Counted from the stretch's first letter, positions 33,236-41,308 are shown. The stretch: 64,000 nucleotides of DNA from Actinotalea caeni (GCF_009733795.1 NZ_WNXX01000015.1:1-64000); one strand, 5' to 3'. Notes: generated from the letters alone by a model not told the origin. A program made the numbers and translations.

Positions 33236-35293
33236 ATGTCCACGCCAGCGCCGAGCACCGCACGCGGGGCCGCCGCGACGGCGCCGCCGACCGTCGAGGA
33301 GCTCCTCGACCGCCTCGACCCCGACCAGCGTGAGGTGGCCACCACGCTCACCGGGCCGCTGTGCGTCCTCGCAGGCGCAGGCACCGGCAAGACGCGGGCG
33401 ATCACCTACCGGATCGCCCACGGCGTGCTCAGCGGCCGCTACGACCCGCAGCGCGTGCTCGCGGTGACCTTCACGGCGCGCGCGGCGGGGGAGATGCGCT
33501 CACGGCTCCGCGACCTGGGCGTCGGTGGCGTGCAGGCCCGTACCTTCCACGCCGCGGCGCTGCGGCAGCTGTCCTACTTCTGGCCCAAGGCGGTCGGCGG
33601 CCAGGTGCCGCGGATCGTCGAGCACAAGGCCGGTCTGGTCGGCGAGGCGGCGGGCCGGCTCGGCCTCGCCAGCGACCGGCTCGCGATCCGCGACCTCGCC
33701 GGCGAGATCGAGTGGGCCAAGGTCAGCCTCGTCACGCCCGACGACTACGTCCGCGCCGCGACCGCCGCCGGGCGCGAGGGCGTCGCCGGCCACGACCTCA
33801 CCACGATCTCGCGGCTGCTGTCGGTCTACGAGGACGCCAAGTCCGAGCGCGGCGTCATCGACTTCGAGGACGTGCTGCTGCTGACCGTCGGCATCCTCTC
33901 CGAGCGCGAGGACATCGCCGCGCAGGTGCGCGGCCAGTACCGGCACTTCGTCATCGACGAGTACCAGGACACCTCGCCGCTGCAGCAGCGGCTGCTGGAG
34001 CTGTGGCTCGGCGACCGTCAGGAGATCTGCGTCGTCGGCGACGTGTCGCAGACGATCTACTCGTTCACCGGCGCCACCCCGCGCTACCTCACCGAGTTCC
34101 GGCGGCGCTACCCCGACGCCGCGGTCGTGCGGCTCGTCCGGGACTACCGCAGCACGCCCCAGGTGGTCCGGCTCGCCAACGACGTGCTCGCCCGTGCGGG
34201 GAGGGCGCGGTCGAGCGCCGCGGTCGAGCTGGTCGCGGGCCGCCCGTCCGGGCCGCCGGTGACGTTCGACGTCTACGACGACGACGAGGCCGAGGCGCGC
34301 GGCGTCGCCACGAGGATCGCCGCGCTGCGGCGCTCGGGCGTGCCGGCGTCTCAGATCGCGGTGCTCTACCGCACCAACGCGCAGTCGCAGGTCGTGGAGC
34401 AGGCGCTCGGCGAGGCCGGCATCGGGTACCTCGTGCGCGGCGGTGAGCGGTTCTTCTCCCGGCCCGAGGTGCGCGACGCGATCGTGCTGCTGCGCGGCGG
34501 TGCACGCGCGCAGGTCGAGGGCACGATGCCCGAGCACGTGCGCGTGCTGCTCGAGGGCGCGGGCTGGCAGCCCGAGCCGCCCGCCGCGCGCGGCGCGGTC
34601 AGGGAGCGCTGGGAGTCCCTCAACGCGCTGGTGCAGCTCGCGGACTCGCTCCACGAGACGCGCGGTGCCGACATGACCGCGTTCGTCGAGGAGCTGCTCG
34701 AGCGGGCAGCCGCCCAGCACGCACCCGCGGTCGACGGCGTCACGCTCGCCTCCCTGCACGCCGCGAAGGGGCTGGAGTGGGACGCGGTGTTCCTCATCGG
34801 CGTCAGCGAGGGGCTGCTGCCGATCTCGCTCGCCGAGGGTGCCGACGCCGTCGCCGAGGAGCGCCGGCTGCTCTATGTCGGCATCACGCGCGCCCGCACG
34901 CACCTGACGCTGTCGTTCGCGCGCTCGCGCGCCGCGGGAGGCCGCGGCAGCCGGCGGCGCTCGCGGTTCCTCGAGGGCATCTGGCCGGAGGAGGGCAGCG
35001 GCGGCCGCCGCGTCGCGCGCGGCCCGCGCACCACGACCGCACCGACCACCCCCGACGACGTCGACGACGCGCTGCTGGAGCGGCTGCGGACCTGGCGCGC
35101 GCAGGTCGCCGACCGCATCGACAAGCCGGCCTTCGCCGTCCTGCACGACTCGACCCTGCTCGCGATCGCCGCCGCGCAGCCGCGCGAGCTGCGTCAGCTC
35201 GCGATCCTGCGCGGCGTCGGCCCGACGAAGCTGCAGGCCTACGGTGCCCAGATCCTCGCCGTCGTCCGCGGCGAGGAGCCCACGCTGGACTGA
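33236..35293 (+). CDS. uvrD2: UvrD2-type SF1 DNA helicase with HRDC domain
   Basis: A 3'-to-5' SF1A helicase of 685 residues. Walker A is AGAGTGKT (about 46-53), followed by VTFTARAAGEM, VIDEYQD, GDVSQTIYSFTGA, LHAAKGLEWD and YVGITRAR. An HRDC domain (about 606-680, LLERLRTWRAQVADRIDKPA to GVGPTKLQAYG) ends it. Mycobacterial UvrD2 has a tetracysteine module between motor and HRDC. Here that linker (about residues 570-605) is Arg/Thr-rich with no cysteine. ATG 33236 follows GAGAAT (33222-33227) by 8 bases. Confidence 0.9.
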   Translation: MSTPAPSTARGAAATAPPTVEELLDRLDPDQREVATTLTGPLCVLAGAGTGKTRAITYRIAHGVLSGRYDPQRVLAVTFTARAAGEMRSRLRDLGVGGVQARTFHAAALRQLSYFWPKAVGGQVPRIVEHKAGLVGEAAGRLGLASDRLAIRDLAGEIEWAKVSLVTPDDYVRAATAAGREGVAGHDLTTISRLLSVYEDAKSERGVIDFEDVLLLTVGILSEREDIAAQVRGQYRHFVIDEYQDTSPLQQRLLELWLGDRQEICVVGDVSQTIYSFTGATPRYLTEFRRRYPDAAVVRLVRDYRSTPQVVRLANDVLARAGRARSSAAVELVAGRPSGPPVTFDVYDDDEAEARGVATRIAALRRSGVPASQIAVLYRTNAQSQVVEQALGEAGIGYLVRGGERFFSRPEVRDAIVLLRGGARAQVEGTMPEHVRVLLEGAGWQPEPPAARGAVRERWESLNALVQLADSLHETRGADMTAFVEELLERAAAQHAPAVDGVTLASLHAAKGLEWDAVFLIGVSEGLLPISLAEGADAVAEERRLLYVGITRARTHLTLSFARSRAAGGRGSRRRSRFLEGIWPEEGSGGRRVARGPRTTTAPTTPDDVDDALLERLRTWRAQVADRIDKPAFAVLHDSTLLAIAAAQPRELRQLAILRGVGPTKLQAYGAQILAVVRGEEPTLD

Positions 35294-35466
35294 TCCGGAC
35301 AGCCGCGCACCGGGCGGGCGAGGTCCGCGCGACGACCCGCCGACCGGACCCCGGTGCCGAGGGGTCGAGAGCTCGGGGAGCGGCCGGCGGGATCCGGACA
35401 ACGATGCCGGCAGGAGGCCCTCGGAGCGGGCCGCAGAAACTTCCTGAAGAAAGTTCGAATAATTCC

Positions 35467-35495
35467 TTGGCGGCCTCGGAGGCGAGGTGTAACGT
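35467..35495 (+). promoter_or_regulatory. Promoter of the whiB7 leader transcript
   Basis: TTGGCG (35467-35472), an exact 17-base spacer and TAACGT (35490-35495). An unusually AT-rich stretch (about 35439-35466) lies just upstream, like an UP element or activator site. WhiB7 in other species activates its own promoter at AT-rich DNA next to the -35, which fits. Predicted start is near 35502, giving a leader of about 345 bases. Confidence 0.7.
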
Positions 35496-35568
35496 CTCTC
35501 CCGTTCTGTGAGTCGGACCTGGCCTAGCCAGCACAAGGGTCCCCGAGGTTGAAGGAGGTGGAATCGCT

Positions 35569-35718
35569 GTGATGAAGGACTTCGTGGCCTGTGGCCTGGA
35601 CGTCTTCGGTGCCGGCGTCTCCATCTCCGATGGGACCCGACCCTGGGGCAGCGGACCGCTGCCCACCGGAGGCGCCCGCGGCATCGCCCGCAGCGCCACC
35701 CCCGGCTCCGCTTCCTGA
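35569..35718 (+). CDS. Leader uORF of whiB7 (about 49 codons)
   Basis: A short ORF in the whiB7 leader, preceded by GAAGGAGGTG (35551-35560). The starts are GTG 35569 or the adjacent ATG 35572. It encodes MKDFVACGLDVFGAGVSI and ends with GSAS before TGA at 35716. It resembles no protein I know. Its last codons (bases 35704-35711, GGCTCCGC) are complementary to 35740-35747, inside the left arm of the following hairpin. A ribosome near the stop would block that pairing, while a stalled ribosome further upstream would allow it. whiB7/wblC leaders elsewhere are known to work by uORF-dependent attenuation, so I infer a regulatory rather than peptide-product role. Confidence 0.72.
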   Translation: MMKDFVACGLDVFGAGVSISDGTRPWGSGPLPTGGARGIARSATPGSAS

Positions 35719-35733
35719 CGCGCACCTCAGCGC

Positions 35734-35765
35734 TCAGCCGCGGAGCCACCCGAGCCCGCGGCTGA
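35734..35765 (+). terminator. Attenuator hairpin in the whiB7 leader
   Basis: TCAGCCGCGG and CCGCGGCTGA make a perfect 10-bp stem with a 12-base loop, 15 bases after the uORF stop. The competing 8-bp pairing 35704-35711 with 35740-35747 takes away its left arm. There is no U-tract, as is common for actinobacterial terminators. It lies 81 bases before the whiB7 start. Confidence 0.65.
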
Positions 35766-35846
35766 CGACCCGTCCCCGTCCACGACGAGGACCGGCCCTC
35801 CCGCCGGCCTGACCGGCTGACCGAACGAGTGCCTCAGGAGCACCCC

Positions 35847-36179
35847 GTGCAGTACACCTCACTTCTCGACTCCACCTCCGGGTCCGCGACGAGCTGGCCG
35901 TCGCCGTCCGCGACCGCCGAGCCCGACCTGTCGCTGCCCTGCCAGCACCCCGACCACCTCGACCTCTGGTTCGCCGAGCGCGGCGACGACGTCGAGCGGG
36001 CCAAGGCGCTCTGCGTCGACTGCCCGCTCAAGGCGCCGTGCCTCGCCGGTGCGCTCGAGCGCGGTGAGCCCTGGGGCGTCTGGGGCGGCGAGGTCTTCAT
36101 CGACGGCCGCGTCGTCCCGCGCAAGCGGGGCCGGGGCCGGCCGCGCAAGGACGAGGCCGCGCGCTGGAACGCGGCGTGA
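35847..36179 (+). CDS. whiB7: WhiB7, redox-sensitive transcriptional activator of intrinsic antibiotic resistance
   Basis: A 110-residue WhiB protein with a 4Fe-4S cluster. Cys32, Cys56, Cys59 and Cys65 give the C...CxxC.....C pattern. The G/W turn EPWGVWGGE (74-82) contacts the housekeeping sigma factor, and the C-terminal AT-hook RGRGRPRK (94-101) distinguishes WhiB7 from other WhiB proteins. WhiB7 activates efflux, ribosome-protection and other resistance genes when translation is inhibited. GTG 35847 is preferred over GTG 35829 because AGGAG (35836-35840) is 6 bases before it. Regulation is likely by leader attenuation plus autoactivation. Confidence 0.93.
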   Translation: MQYTSLLDSTSGSATSWPSPSATAEPDLSLPCQHPDHLDLWFAERGDDVERAKALCVDCPLKAPCLAGALERGEPWGVWGGEVFIDGRVVPRKRGRGRPRKDEAARWNAA

Positions 36180-36214
36180 CCCTCGGACGCAGACCCTCCA
36201 CCACCACCAGCTCG

Positions 36215-37300
36215 TCACGACGGCCGGGATCGACCATCGATCCCGGCCGTCGTGCTGCTCGGACTCTCCTCGGTCTCGGGCCGCACGGCCTCGGCGGCCG
36301 TCTCGGTGGGGTCGACCCCACCGCACCCGCACGCCGGGTGCACCGCCCACTCGCGGTAGCGCGGCAGCGGGTACGTCGCGCTCACCTCGAGGGACGCCGA
36401 CGCGAGGAGCACGCCGCGGCCGTCGACGACGGCGAGCGCCTGGTGCGCCGCCACTGCGGCCGCGAGCCAGCCGAGCGAGGTCTCCACGCCGGTCGGCGGG
36501 CTGCCGGTCAGCTGCGTGGCGACCGCGGGCCAGCGAGGGTCGTCGTCGGTGCGGTGCAGGTCGAGGCATCGCAGGCACGGTCCCTGCCCGGGCCGCACGA
36601 GGGGGCCGACGACGACGTCGAGCTCGCGCACGAGCACCGGCAGGTGCGGCAGGTCGTCGCGCACCAGCGGCCGCACGACCACCGGGTCGACCGCGCCGTG
36701 CGCGACGAGCACGACCAGGTCCGGCCGGGTACCGGCGGGCGCGGTGAGCGCCGTCATCGGTGACCCGGCGCGCAGCAGCCGGAACGCCTGCTGCCGCCGC
36801 GGGTGTCCGAGGTCGCTGCCGCGGTAGCCGTCGGGGGCGAGGTCGTCGAGGCCCACCACCGCGTCGTCCTCGAGCAGCAGTCGGCCGACCCCCGCCTGCG
36901 CGAGGATGCGCGCGACCCGCAGCCCGAGCAGGTCGAGGCCGCGCACGAGCACGCAGGCCTCGCCCCGGCGCAGCGGTCGCGGGTGACCGGCGACCTCGGC
37001 CAGGTGCCAGTAGCGGTCGTCGGGGCCGTCGAGGAGCGGCGGCTGCGTCACCAGCAGGCCGGTCCCCGCGAGCCGGTCGAGCAGCCGGCGCACCGGGGCG
37101 CGGCCGACGCCCAGCTCGCGCGCGTAGACGTCGAGGTCGGGCTCGCCGCCCAGTCGCGGCAGCTGCTCCAGCAGCCCTTGCTCGACCGGGTCGAGGCCGT
37201 CGACGACGACGGCGCAGCGCGGGTCGACACCGATCTGCGACTCGCCGGGCCGCCGCCAGAACACCTGCGCACCCGGCCGCAGGTAGCGACGTTGTGCCAT
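36215..37300 (-). CDS. Orphan E1-like (ThiF/HesA-fold) protein resembling TOMM leader-binding/cyclodehydratase partner
   Basis: A 361-residue protein. The N-terminal ~110 residues (QVFWRRPGESQIGVDPR, then a small winged-helix-like region) resemble the leader-peptide-binding part of azol(in)e/TOMM cyclodehydratase E1 partners. A ThiF-like Rossmann segment follows (CVLVRGLDLLGLRVARILAQ, GRLLLEDDAVVGLDDL). The nucleotide loop lacks GxGxxG. Two cysteine pairs (GPCLRCLDLH and HPACGCGG) form the zinc site typical of E1-like folds. No precursor peptide, YcaO or modifying enzyme is nearby. A moonlighting or housekeeping role is possible and the function is unknown. The upstream open frame beyond ATG 37300 overlaps the opposite-strand YgjP gene. 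Confidence 0.72.
   Translation of the reverse strand: MAQRRYLRPGAQVFWRRPGESQIGVDPRCAVVVDGLDPVEQGLLEQLPRLGGEPDLDVYARELGVGRAPVRRLLDRLAGTGLLVTQPPLLDGPDDRYWHLAEVAGHPRPLRRGEACVLVRGLDLLGLRVARILAQAGVGRLLLEDDAVVGLDDLAPDGYRGSDLGHPRRQQAFRLLRAGSPMTALTAPAGTRPDLVVLVAHGAVDPVVVRPLVRDDLPHLPVLVRELDVVVGPLVRPGQGPCLRCLDLHRTDDDPRWPAVATQLTGSPPTGVETSLGWLAAAVAAHQALAVVDGRGVLLASASLEVSATYPLPRYREWAVHPACGCGGVDPTETAAEAVRPETEESPSSTTAGIDGRSRPS
36216..36254. terminator. 18-bp perfect-stem terminator between whiB7 and the E1-like gene
   Basis: CACGACGGCCGGGATCGA is followed by CCA and its exact reverse complement: an 18-bp uninterrupted stem with a 3-base loop. It starts 36 bases after the whiB7 stop. On the other strand it lies within the last codons of the converging E1-like gene, whose TGA (36217-36215) sits at the stem edge. 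It probably terminates both transcripts. Confidence 0.88.
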
Positions 37301-37403
37301 CGACGCAGCGTGGCACGCGGGCGGCCGCCGTGGCGCGCGGGTCCGTCTGGTTGTGGACAACCCGGTGCGCGACGCCGTCGGTGGTCGCTGCGATACTCCT
37401 TCG

Positions 37404-38036
37404 GTGCCGACCTCTCCGCCGTCCCGCGACCCCGCCGGGTCAGGTGTCGACGTCGAGGTGAGGCGCAGCGCGCGCCGCCGGCGCACCGTGTCGGCGTTCC
37501 GCGAGAACGGCCGTCTGGTCGTGGCGATCCCCGCGCGCTTCACGCGTGCGGAGGAGGAGCGCTGGGTCGCGGAGATGACGCGGCGTGTGCTCGCGAAGGA
37601 GGGGCGACGTCGTCCGTCCGACGAGGACCTGGCCGCGCGCGCGGAGCGGCTCGCCGCCGCCTATCTGCCGCCCGGTGTGCGACCGCGGTCGATCCGCTGG
37701 GTCACGAACCAGGGCCGGCGCTGGGGCTCGTGCACCCCGACCACCGGGACGATCCGGCTCTCGCACCGCCTGCAGGGCATGCCGGACTGGGTCGTCGACT
37801 ACGTGGTGCTGCACGAGCTCGCGCACCTCGTGGTCTCCGGGCACGGCCCGGAGTTCTGGGCGATCGTCGAGGCCTACCCGCGCACCGAGCGCGCCCGGGG
37901 CTTCCTGCACGGCGTCGCGCACCGCGACGCCGAGGGCGAGGGGGCCGACGGGGCCGACGGGACCGACGCCGACGGCGACGACGTGGACGACGGCGACGAC
38001 CTGGACGGCGTGGGGGAGGACCCCGCGCTGTTCTGA
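37404..38036 (+). CDS. YgjP/DUF45-type zinc metallopeptidase (M48-like)
   Basis: A 210-residue protein with the zinc-peptidase motif VLHELAHLVVSGHGPEFW (His137, Glu138, His141, then HGPEFW) and the family stretch NQGRRWGSCTPTTGTIRLSH. The C-terminal ~25 residues are Asp/Gly-rich and acidic. GTG 37404 is taken because GATACT (37392-37397) is 6 bases upstream; the longer frame from 37353 lacks an SD site. No membrane segment is present. The substrate is unknown. Confidence 0.88.
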   Translation: MPTSPPSRDPAGSGVDVEVRRSARRRRTVSAFRENGRLVVAIPARFTRAEEERWVAEMTRRVLAKEGRRRPSDEDLAARAERLAAAYLPPGVRPRSIRWVTNQGRRWGSCTPTTGTIRLSHRLQGMPDWVVDYVVLHELAHLVVSGHGPEFWAIVEAYPRTERARGFLHGVAHRDAEGEGADGADGTDADGDDVDDGDDLDGVGEDPALF

Positions 38037-38066
38037 GCAGCCGCGACGGCGCGCCGCCCTGCCCCG

Positions 38067-39464
38067 CTACTCGGCGGGGTTCTCCTTGGGCGCCTCGTCG
38101 TCGTCGACGCCGCCGAGGATCGCCTCGAGAGCGGCGTCGAGGTCGGCGTCGATCTCGTCCGAGCTCGCGCGCCGGTCGAGGAAGAGCTCCGGTGCGTCGA
38201 GGTCCTCGGCGGTGGGGAAGAGGTCGAGCTGGGACCACAGCTCGTCACGGCCGCTGATGCCGCGCTCGCGCGCGACGATCGACCACAGCCGCGCTGCGTC
38301 GCGTGCCCGGCGCGGTCGCAGCTCGAGTCCGACCAGCTGCTTGAACGTGTCCTCGGCGGGGCCGCCGGCAGCGCGTCGGCGGCGCAGCATCTCGCGCAGC
38401 GGCACCGCGTGCGGCAGGTGCGGCGCGACGGCGGCAGCCGTCACCTCCTCGACCCAGCCCTCGACGAGCGCGAGCGCGGTCTCCAGGCGGACCAGCGCGC
38501 GCTCCTGCTCGGGGGTGCGCTGCGGGGCGAAGATGCCCTCGCTCAGCGCTCCGCGCAGCTGGTCGACGTCGGTCGGGTCGATCGACCGGACCGCCTCCTC
38601 CATCTGCTCGGCGTCGATCTCGATGCCGCGCGCGTAGGCGTCGACGGCACCGAGCAGGTGCGCGCGCAGCCACGGCACGTGCGCGAACAGCCGCGCGTGG
38701 GCCGCCTCGCGCACCGCGAGCACGTGCCAGACCTCGTCGACCTCGACGTCGAGACCCTCCGCGAACTCCTCGATGTTCGCCGGCACCAGCAGCAGACCCG
38801 GCTCGCGCAGCAGCGGCAGCCCGGTGTCGGTGCCGCCGAACACCTCCTTCGAGAGCGTGCCCGCTGCCTGGCCGACCTGCATCGCGAACCCGAGCCGACC
38901 GAGGCGCGTGACGAGACGCCCGAGCTCCATGCCGGGCACGGCCGGGCCGAGCTCCTCGGGCAGCCCACCACCGGGGCCGAGCTGCTCGGCGAGGACGGAG
39001 GACAGCGCATCGGCGACCGAGACCCCGATCGGGTCGGCGACGTCGCGCCACGTCGGCAGCGTCCGCTCGACCCACTCGGCCCGCGACGCCGCGATCTGGG
39101 GACCGCCCGAGGGCGGCAGGTCGGTCGCGGCGTCCAGCCAGAGGTCGGCGACGGTCAGCACCGAGCGGACCTTGGCGGCCTCGGCGGCCGAGACGCTCGG
39201 GTCGCCGCCCGCGTGCGCGACCTGGCGCGCGACGTCGTGGGCGAACCGCCAGTCGGACTCGCCGCCGTCGTCGGAGCTGAGGATGCGCTGCATCTGCGAG
39301 ATCGCTGCGGCGAGCGCCTGCGGGTTGGCCGCCAGCCCGGAGGCCTTCGCCCACTCGGCTGGATCGGCGCCGCTGGCCTCCAGCGCGCGCATCGCCTCCT
39401 CGGCTGCCTCGGGGCCCAGCAGGGACTCGAGCATCCGGCGCCACTCGTCGCGGTCGGGGTCCAT
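38067..39464 (-). CDS. DUF2342 zinc-dependent metalloprotease-like protein
   Basis: A 465-residue, mostly helical actinobacterial family protein (Rv3195-like from memory) annotated as zinc-dependent metalloprotease. The conserved core is ANIEEFAEGLDVEVDEVWHV followed by LAVREAAHARLFAHVPWLR, the EAAH.....H region proposed to hold the metal. No experimental activity is known to me. ATG 39464 lies 6 bases after TACCGT (39476-39471). It is divergent from the PDZ-Lon gene and converges with the YgjP gene. Confidence 0.85.
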   Translation of the reverse strand: MDPDRDEWRRMLESLLGPEAAEEAMRALEASGADPAEWAKASGLAANPQALAAAISQMQRILSSDDGGESDWRFAHDVARQVAHAGGDPSVSAAEAAKVRSVLTVADLWLDAATDLPPSGGPQIAASRAEWVERTLPTWRDVADPIGVSVADALSSVLAEQLGPGGGLPEELGPAVPGMELGRLVTRLGRLGFAMQVGQAAGTLSKEVFGGTDTGLPLLREPGLLLVPANIEEFAEGLDVEVDEVWHVLAVREAAHARLFAHVPWLRAHLLGAVDAYARGIEIDAEQMEEAVRSIDPTDVDQLRGALSEGIFAPQRTPEQERALVRLETALALVEGWVEEVTAAAVAPHLPHAVPLREMLRRRRAAGGPAEDTFKQLVGLELRPRRARDAARLWSIVARERGISGRDELWSQLDLFPTAEDLDAPELFLDRRASSDEIDADLDAALEAILGGVDDDEAPKENPAE

Positions 39465-39575
39465 CGCTTCACGGTACGCGGAGCGCGGCCGCGTGAGCAC
39501 GCGCGGAGGCCGCCGGTTCGCTCAGGGCGCACACGTGTGCCGCGACGCGCCCGCCGTCGGGTGAGAATGGGCACC

Positions 39576-40670
39576 ATGGCGACCCCCACCCTCCGTGCGC
39601 GTCTCGCCGACCGTGGGGTCTCGCCCCGTCTCGTCACGATGGCGGTCGCGGCGCTCGCGACGTTCTCGCTCATGCTCGTGACGATGCTGCTGCCGGTGCC
39701 CTACGCGGTGCAGGCGCCGGGCCCGGTGATCGACACGCTCGGCGACGTCGACGGCGTCGAGCTCATCCACATCGAGGGCACCGAGACGTACGAGACCTCG
39801 GGCGCGCTGCAGCTGACGACGGTCACGACCGCCGGAGGGCCGGGCTACCCGGTCGACTCGGGCGGCGTCATCCGCGGCTGGCTGTCGCCGACGACGACGG
39901 TCGCGCCGGTCGAGCTGTTCTTCGACCCGGGCCAGAGCCAGGACGAGATCGACCAGACCTCGGCGCAGCAGATGATCTCCTCGCAGCAGAACGCGACGGT
40001 CGCCGCACTGACCGAGCTGGGCTACGACGTGCCCGCCGAGCTGACCGTGGTCGGCACCCAGCAGGGCTCGGGCGCCGACGGCGTCGCGCAGGACGGCGAC
40101 CGCATCGTCGGGATCGTCGCCGGCGACGAGGAGGTCGAGGTCGTCACCTTCGCCGACCTCGCGGACGTGCTCGCCGCGACACCGCCGGGCAGCACCGTCG
40201 ACCTCGTCGTCGACCGCGACGGGGAGCGGGTGGCGCTGCCCGTCGTCACCGGTGACGACGGCCGCGGCGGCAGCGTGCTGGGCGTGTTCCTCGACGGCGA
40301 GTTCGACTACCCGGTCGACGTCCGGATCCAGATCGAGAACGTCGGCGGGCCCAGCGCCGGCACGATGTTCGCGCTCGGGATCATCGACATGCTGACCCCG
40401 GGGGAGATGACCGGCGGCCACAACGTCGCCGGCACCGGCACCGTGAGCCTCGGCGGCCTCGTCGGTGCGATCGGCGGCATCCAGCAGAAGATGGCCGGCG
40501 CCCGGGCCGCCGACGCCGAGTACTTCCTCGCCCCGCTCGCCAACTGCGGCGAGGTCGTCGGCCACGTCCCGGCAGGGCTGCGGGTCGTCGCGGTGTCGAC
40601 GCTCGCCGAGGCCCGCGCCGCCGTCGAGGCGATCGGCGCCGGCGACACCGCCGACCTCCCCACCTGCTGA
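39576..40670 (+). CDS. YlbL-type membrane PDZ/Lon-like serine protease
   Basis: A 364-residue protein with one N-terminal transmembrane helix (about 20-42), a PDZ domain (about 120-215, with DGVAQDGDRIVGIVAGDE) and a Lon-type protease domain. The Ser-Lys dyad is Ser260 in GGPSAGTMFALG and Lys305 in GIQQKMAGAR, 45 residues apart as in Lon. No ATPase domain is present. It acts outside the membrane, substrate unknown. ATG 39576 follows GAGAAT (39563-39568) by 7 bases. Confidence 0.92.
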   Translation: MATPTLRARLADRGVSPRLVTMAVAALATFSLMLVTMLLPVPYAVQAPGPVIDTLGDVDGVELIHIEGTETYETSGALQLTTVTTAGGPGYPVDSGGVIRGWLSPTTTVAPVELFFDPGQSQDEIDQTSAQQMISSQQNATVAALTELGYDVPAELTVVGTQQGSGADGVAQDGDRIVGIVAGDEEVEVVTFADLADVLAATPPGSTVDLVVDRDGERVALPVVTGDDGRGGSVLGVFLDGEFDYPVDVRIQIENVGGPSAGTMFALGIIDMLTPGEMTGGHNVAGTGTVSLGGLVGAIGGIQQKMAGARAADAEYFLAPLANCGEVVGHVPAGLRVVAVSTLAEARAAVEAIGAGDTADLPTC

Positions 40671-40731
40671 GGTCGCACCCCTCCCGCCCTCGGCCGAGAC
40701 GGACGCGAGCGACACCCGACGGGGTCGAGAT

Positions 40732-40905
40732 GGGTCGAGACCCGGACAGGGGCGAACGTGGGTTGAGACCCGACAAGGGCGAAAGTGGGTTGAAACCCGG
40801 ACAGGGGGCGAAAGCAGGTTGAAACCTGGCTGCGGACAGGTTTCAACCCACGTCTGCCCCGCCCGAGGTCTCAACCCGCGTCTGCCCCGCCCGAGGTCTC
40901 AACCC
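40732..40905. repeat. Inverted array of 28-bp repeats in a convergent intergenic region
   Basis: Four direct cores (GGGTCGAGACCC 40732, GGGTTGAGACCC 40760, GGGTTGAAACCC 40787, AGGTTGAAACCT 40816) face three inverted cores (40838, 40866, 40894), spaced 27-29 bp. The centre is a perfect 12-bp inverted repeat (GGTTGAAACCTG ... CAGGTTTCAACC, 8-base loop). The linkers differ on the two arms: (A)GGGGCGAA on the left and CGTCTGCCCCGCCCG on the right. It fills most of the 272-base gap between two converging genes and could terminate both transcripts. The core is shared with 3343-3429. Confidence 0.85.
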
Positions 40906-40942
40906 ACGTCTGCCCTCAGGCGAGGTGGGATCTCGCAGCCGG

Positions 40943-41308
40943 TCAGGCAGGCGTCTGCTGGTAGAGCACGAGCCTGGGCTCGCCGTCGAGGACCCTGTAC
41001 ACGCTCGTCATCAGCGCGGTGAACGGTTGCTCGCCGTCGCGCTCGGCGCGGGCACGGTAGACGAGGGCGGCGGCGTCGGCGGCGACCGGGACGAGTCGTT
41101 CGTCCGTCAGCTCGTAGCGCGACCACGGCGGCGCCTGGGCGAGCGAGGCCGCGACCGCGTCGCGGTCGAGCACGCTGCCGTCGACGAGGATCATGAGCGC
41201 GTCCGGCGTCATCAGGCGGCCGTAGAAGACGTCGCCCTCGGACCGGCACAGCGCGTCCCACCCTTCGCGCTCCAGTGCGGCGAGGCTCCCCAGCGACACG
41301 GCGTCCAT
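40943..41308 (-). CDS. SnoaL/DUF4440-like NTF2-fold protein
   Basis: A 121-residue protein with the NTF2-like plan: an N-terminal helix (LGSLAALEREGWDALCRSEG), YGRLMTPDALMILVDGSVLD, an alternating strand-rich half (AAALVYRARAERDG) and a late YRVLDGEPRLVLYQQ. Members bind or catalyse on small molecules, but no active site can be assigned. ATG 41308 is 6 bases after TAGGCT (41320-41315). Confidence 0.8.
   Translation of the reverse strand: MDAVSLGSLAALEREGWDALCRSEGDVFYGRLMTPDALMILVDGSVLDRDAVAASLAQAPPWSRYELTDERLVPVAADAAALVYRARAERDGEQPFTALMTSVYRVLDGEPRLVLYQQTPA

Noticed and set aside
36215-37300. A TOMM/azole peptide biosynthetic cluster
   Set aside because: Only the E1-like protein is present. 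No YcaO, dehydrogenase, protease or precursor-like small ORF was found within several kb; the 49-codon ORF at 35.57 kb is better explained as the whiB7 leader uORF.
40732-40905. Possible CRISPR array
   Set aside because: The 28-bp periodic units have no unique spacers, the two halves are inverted, and no cas genes are near.
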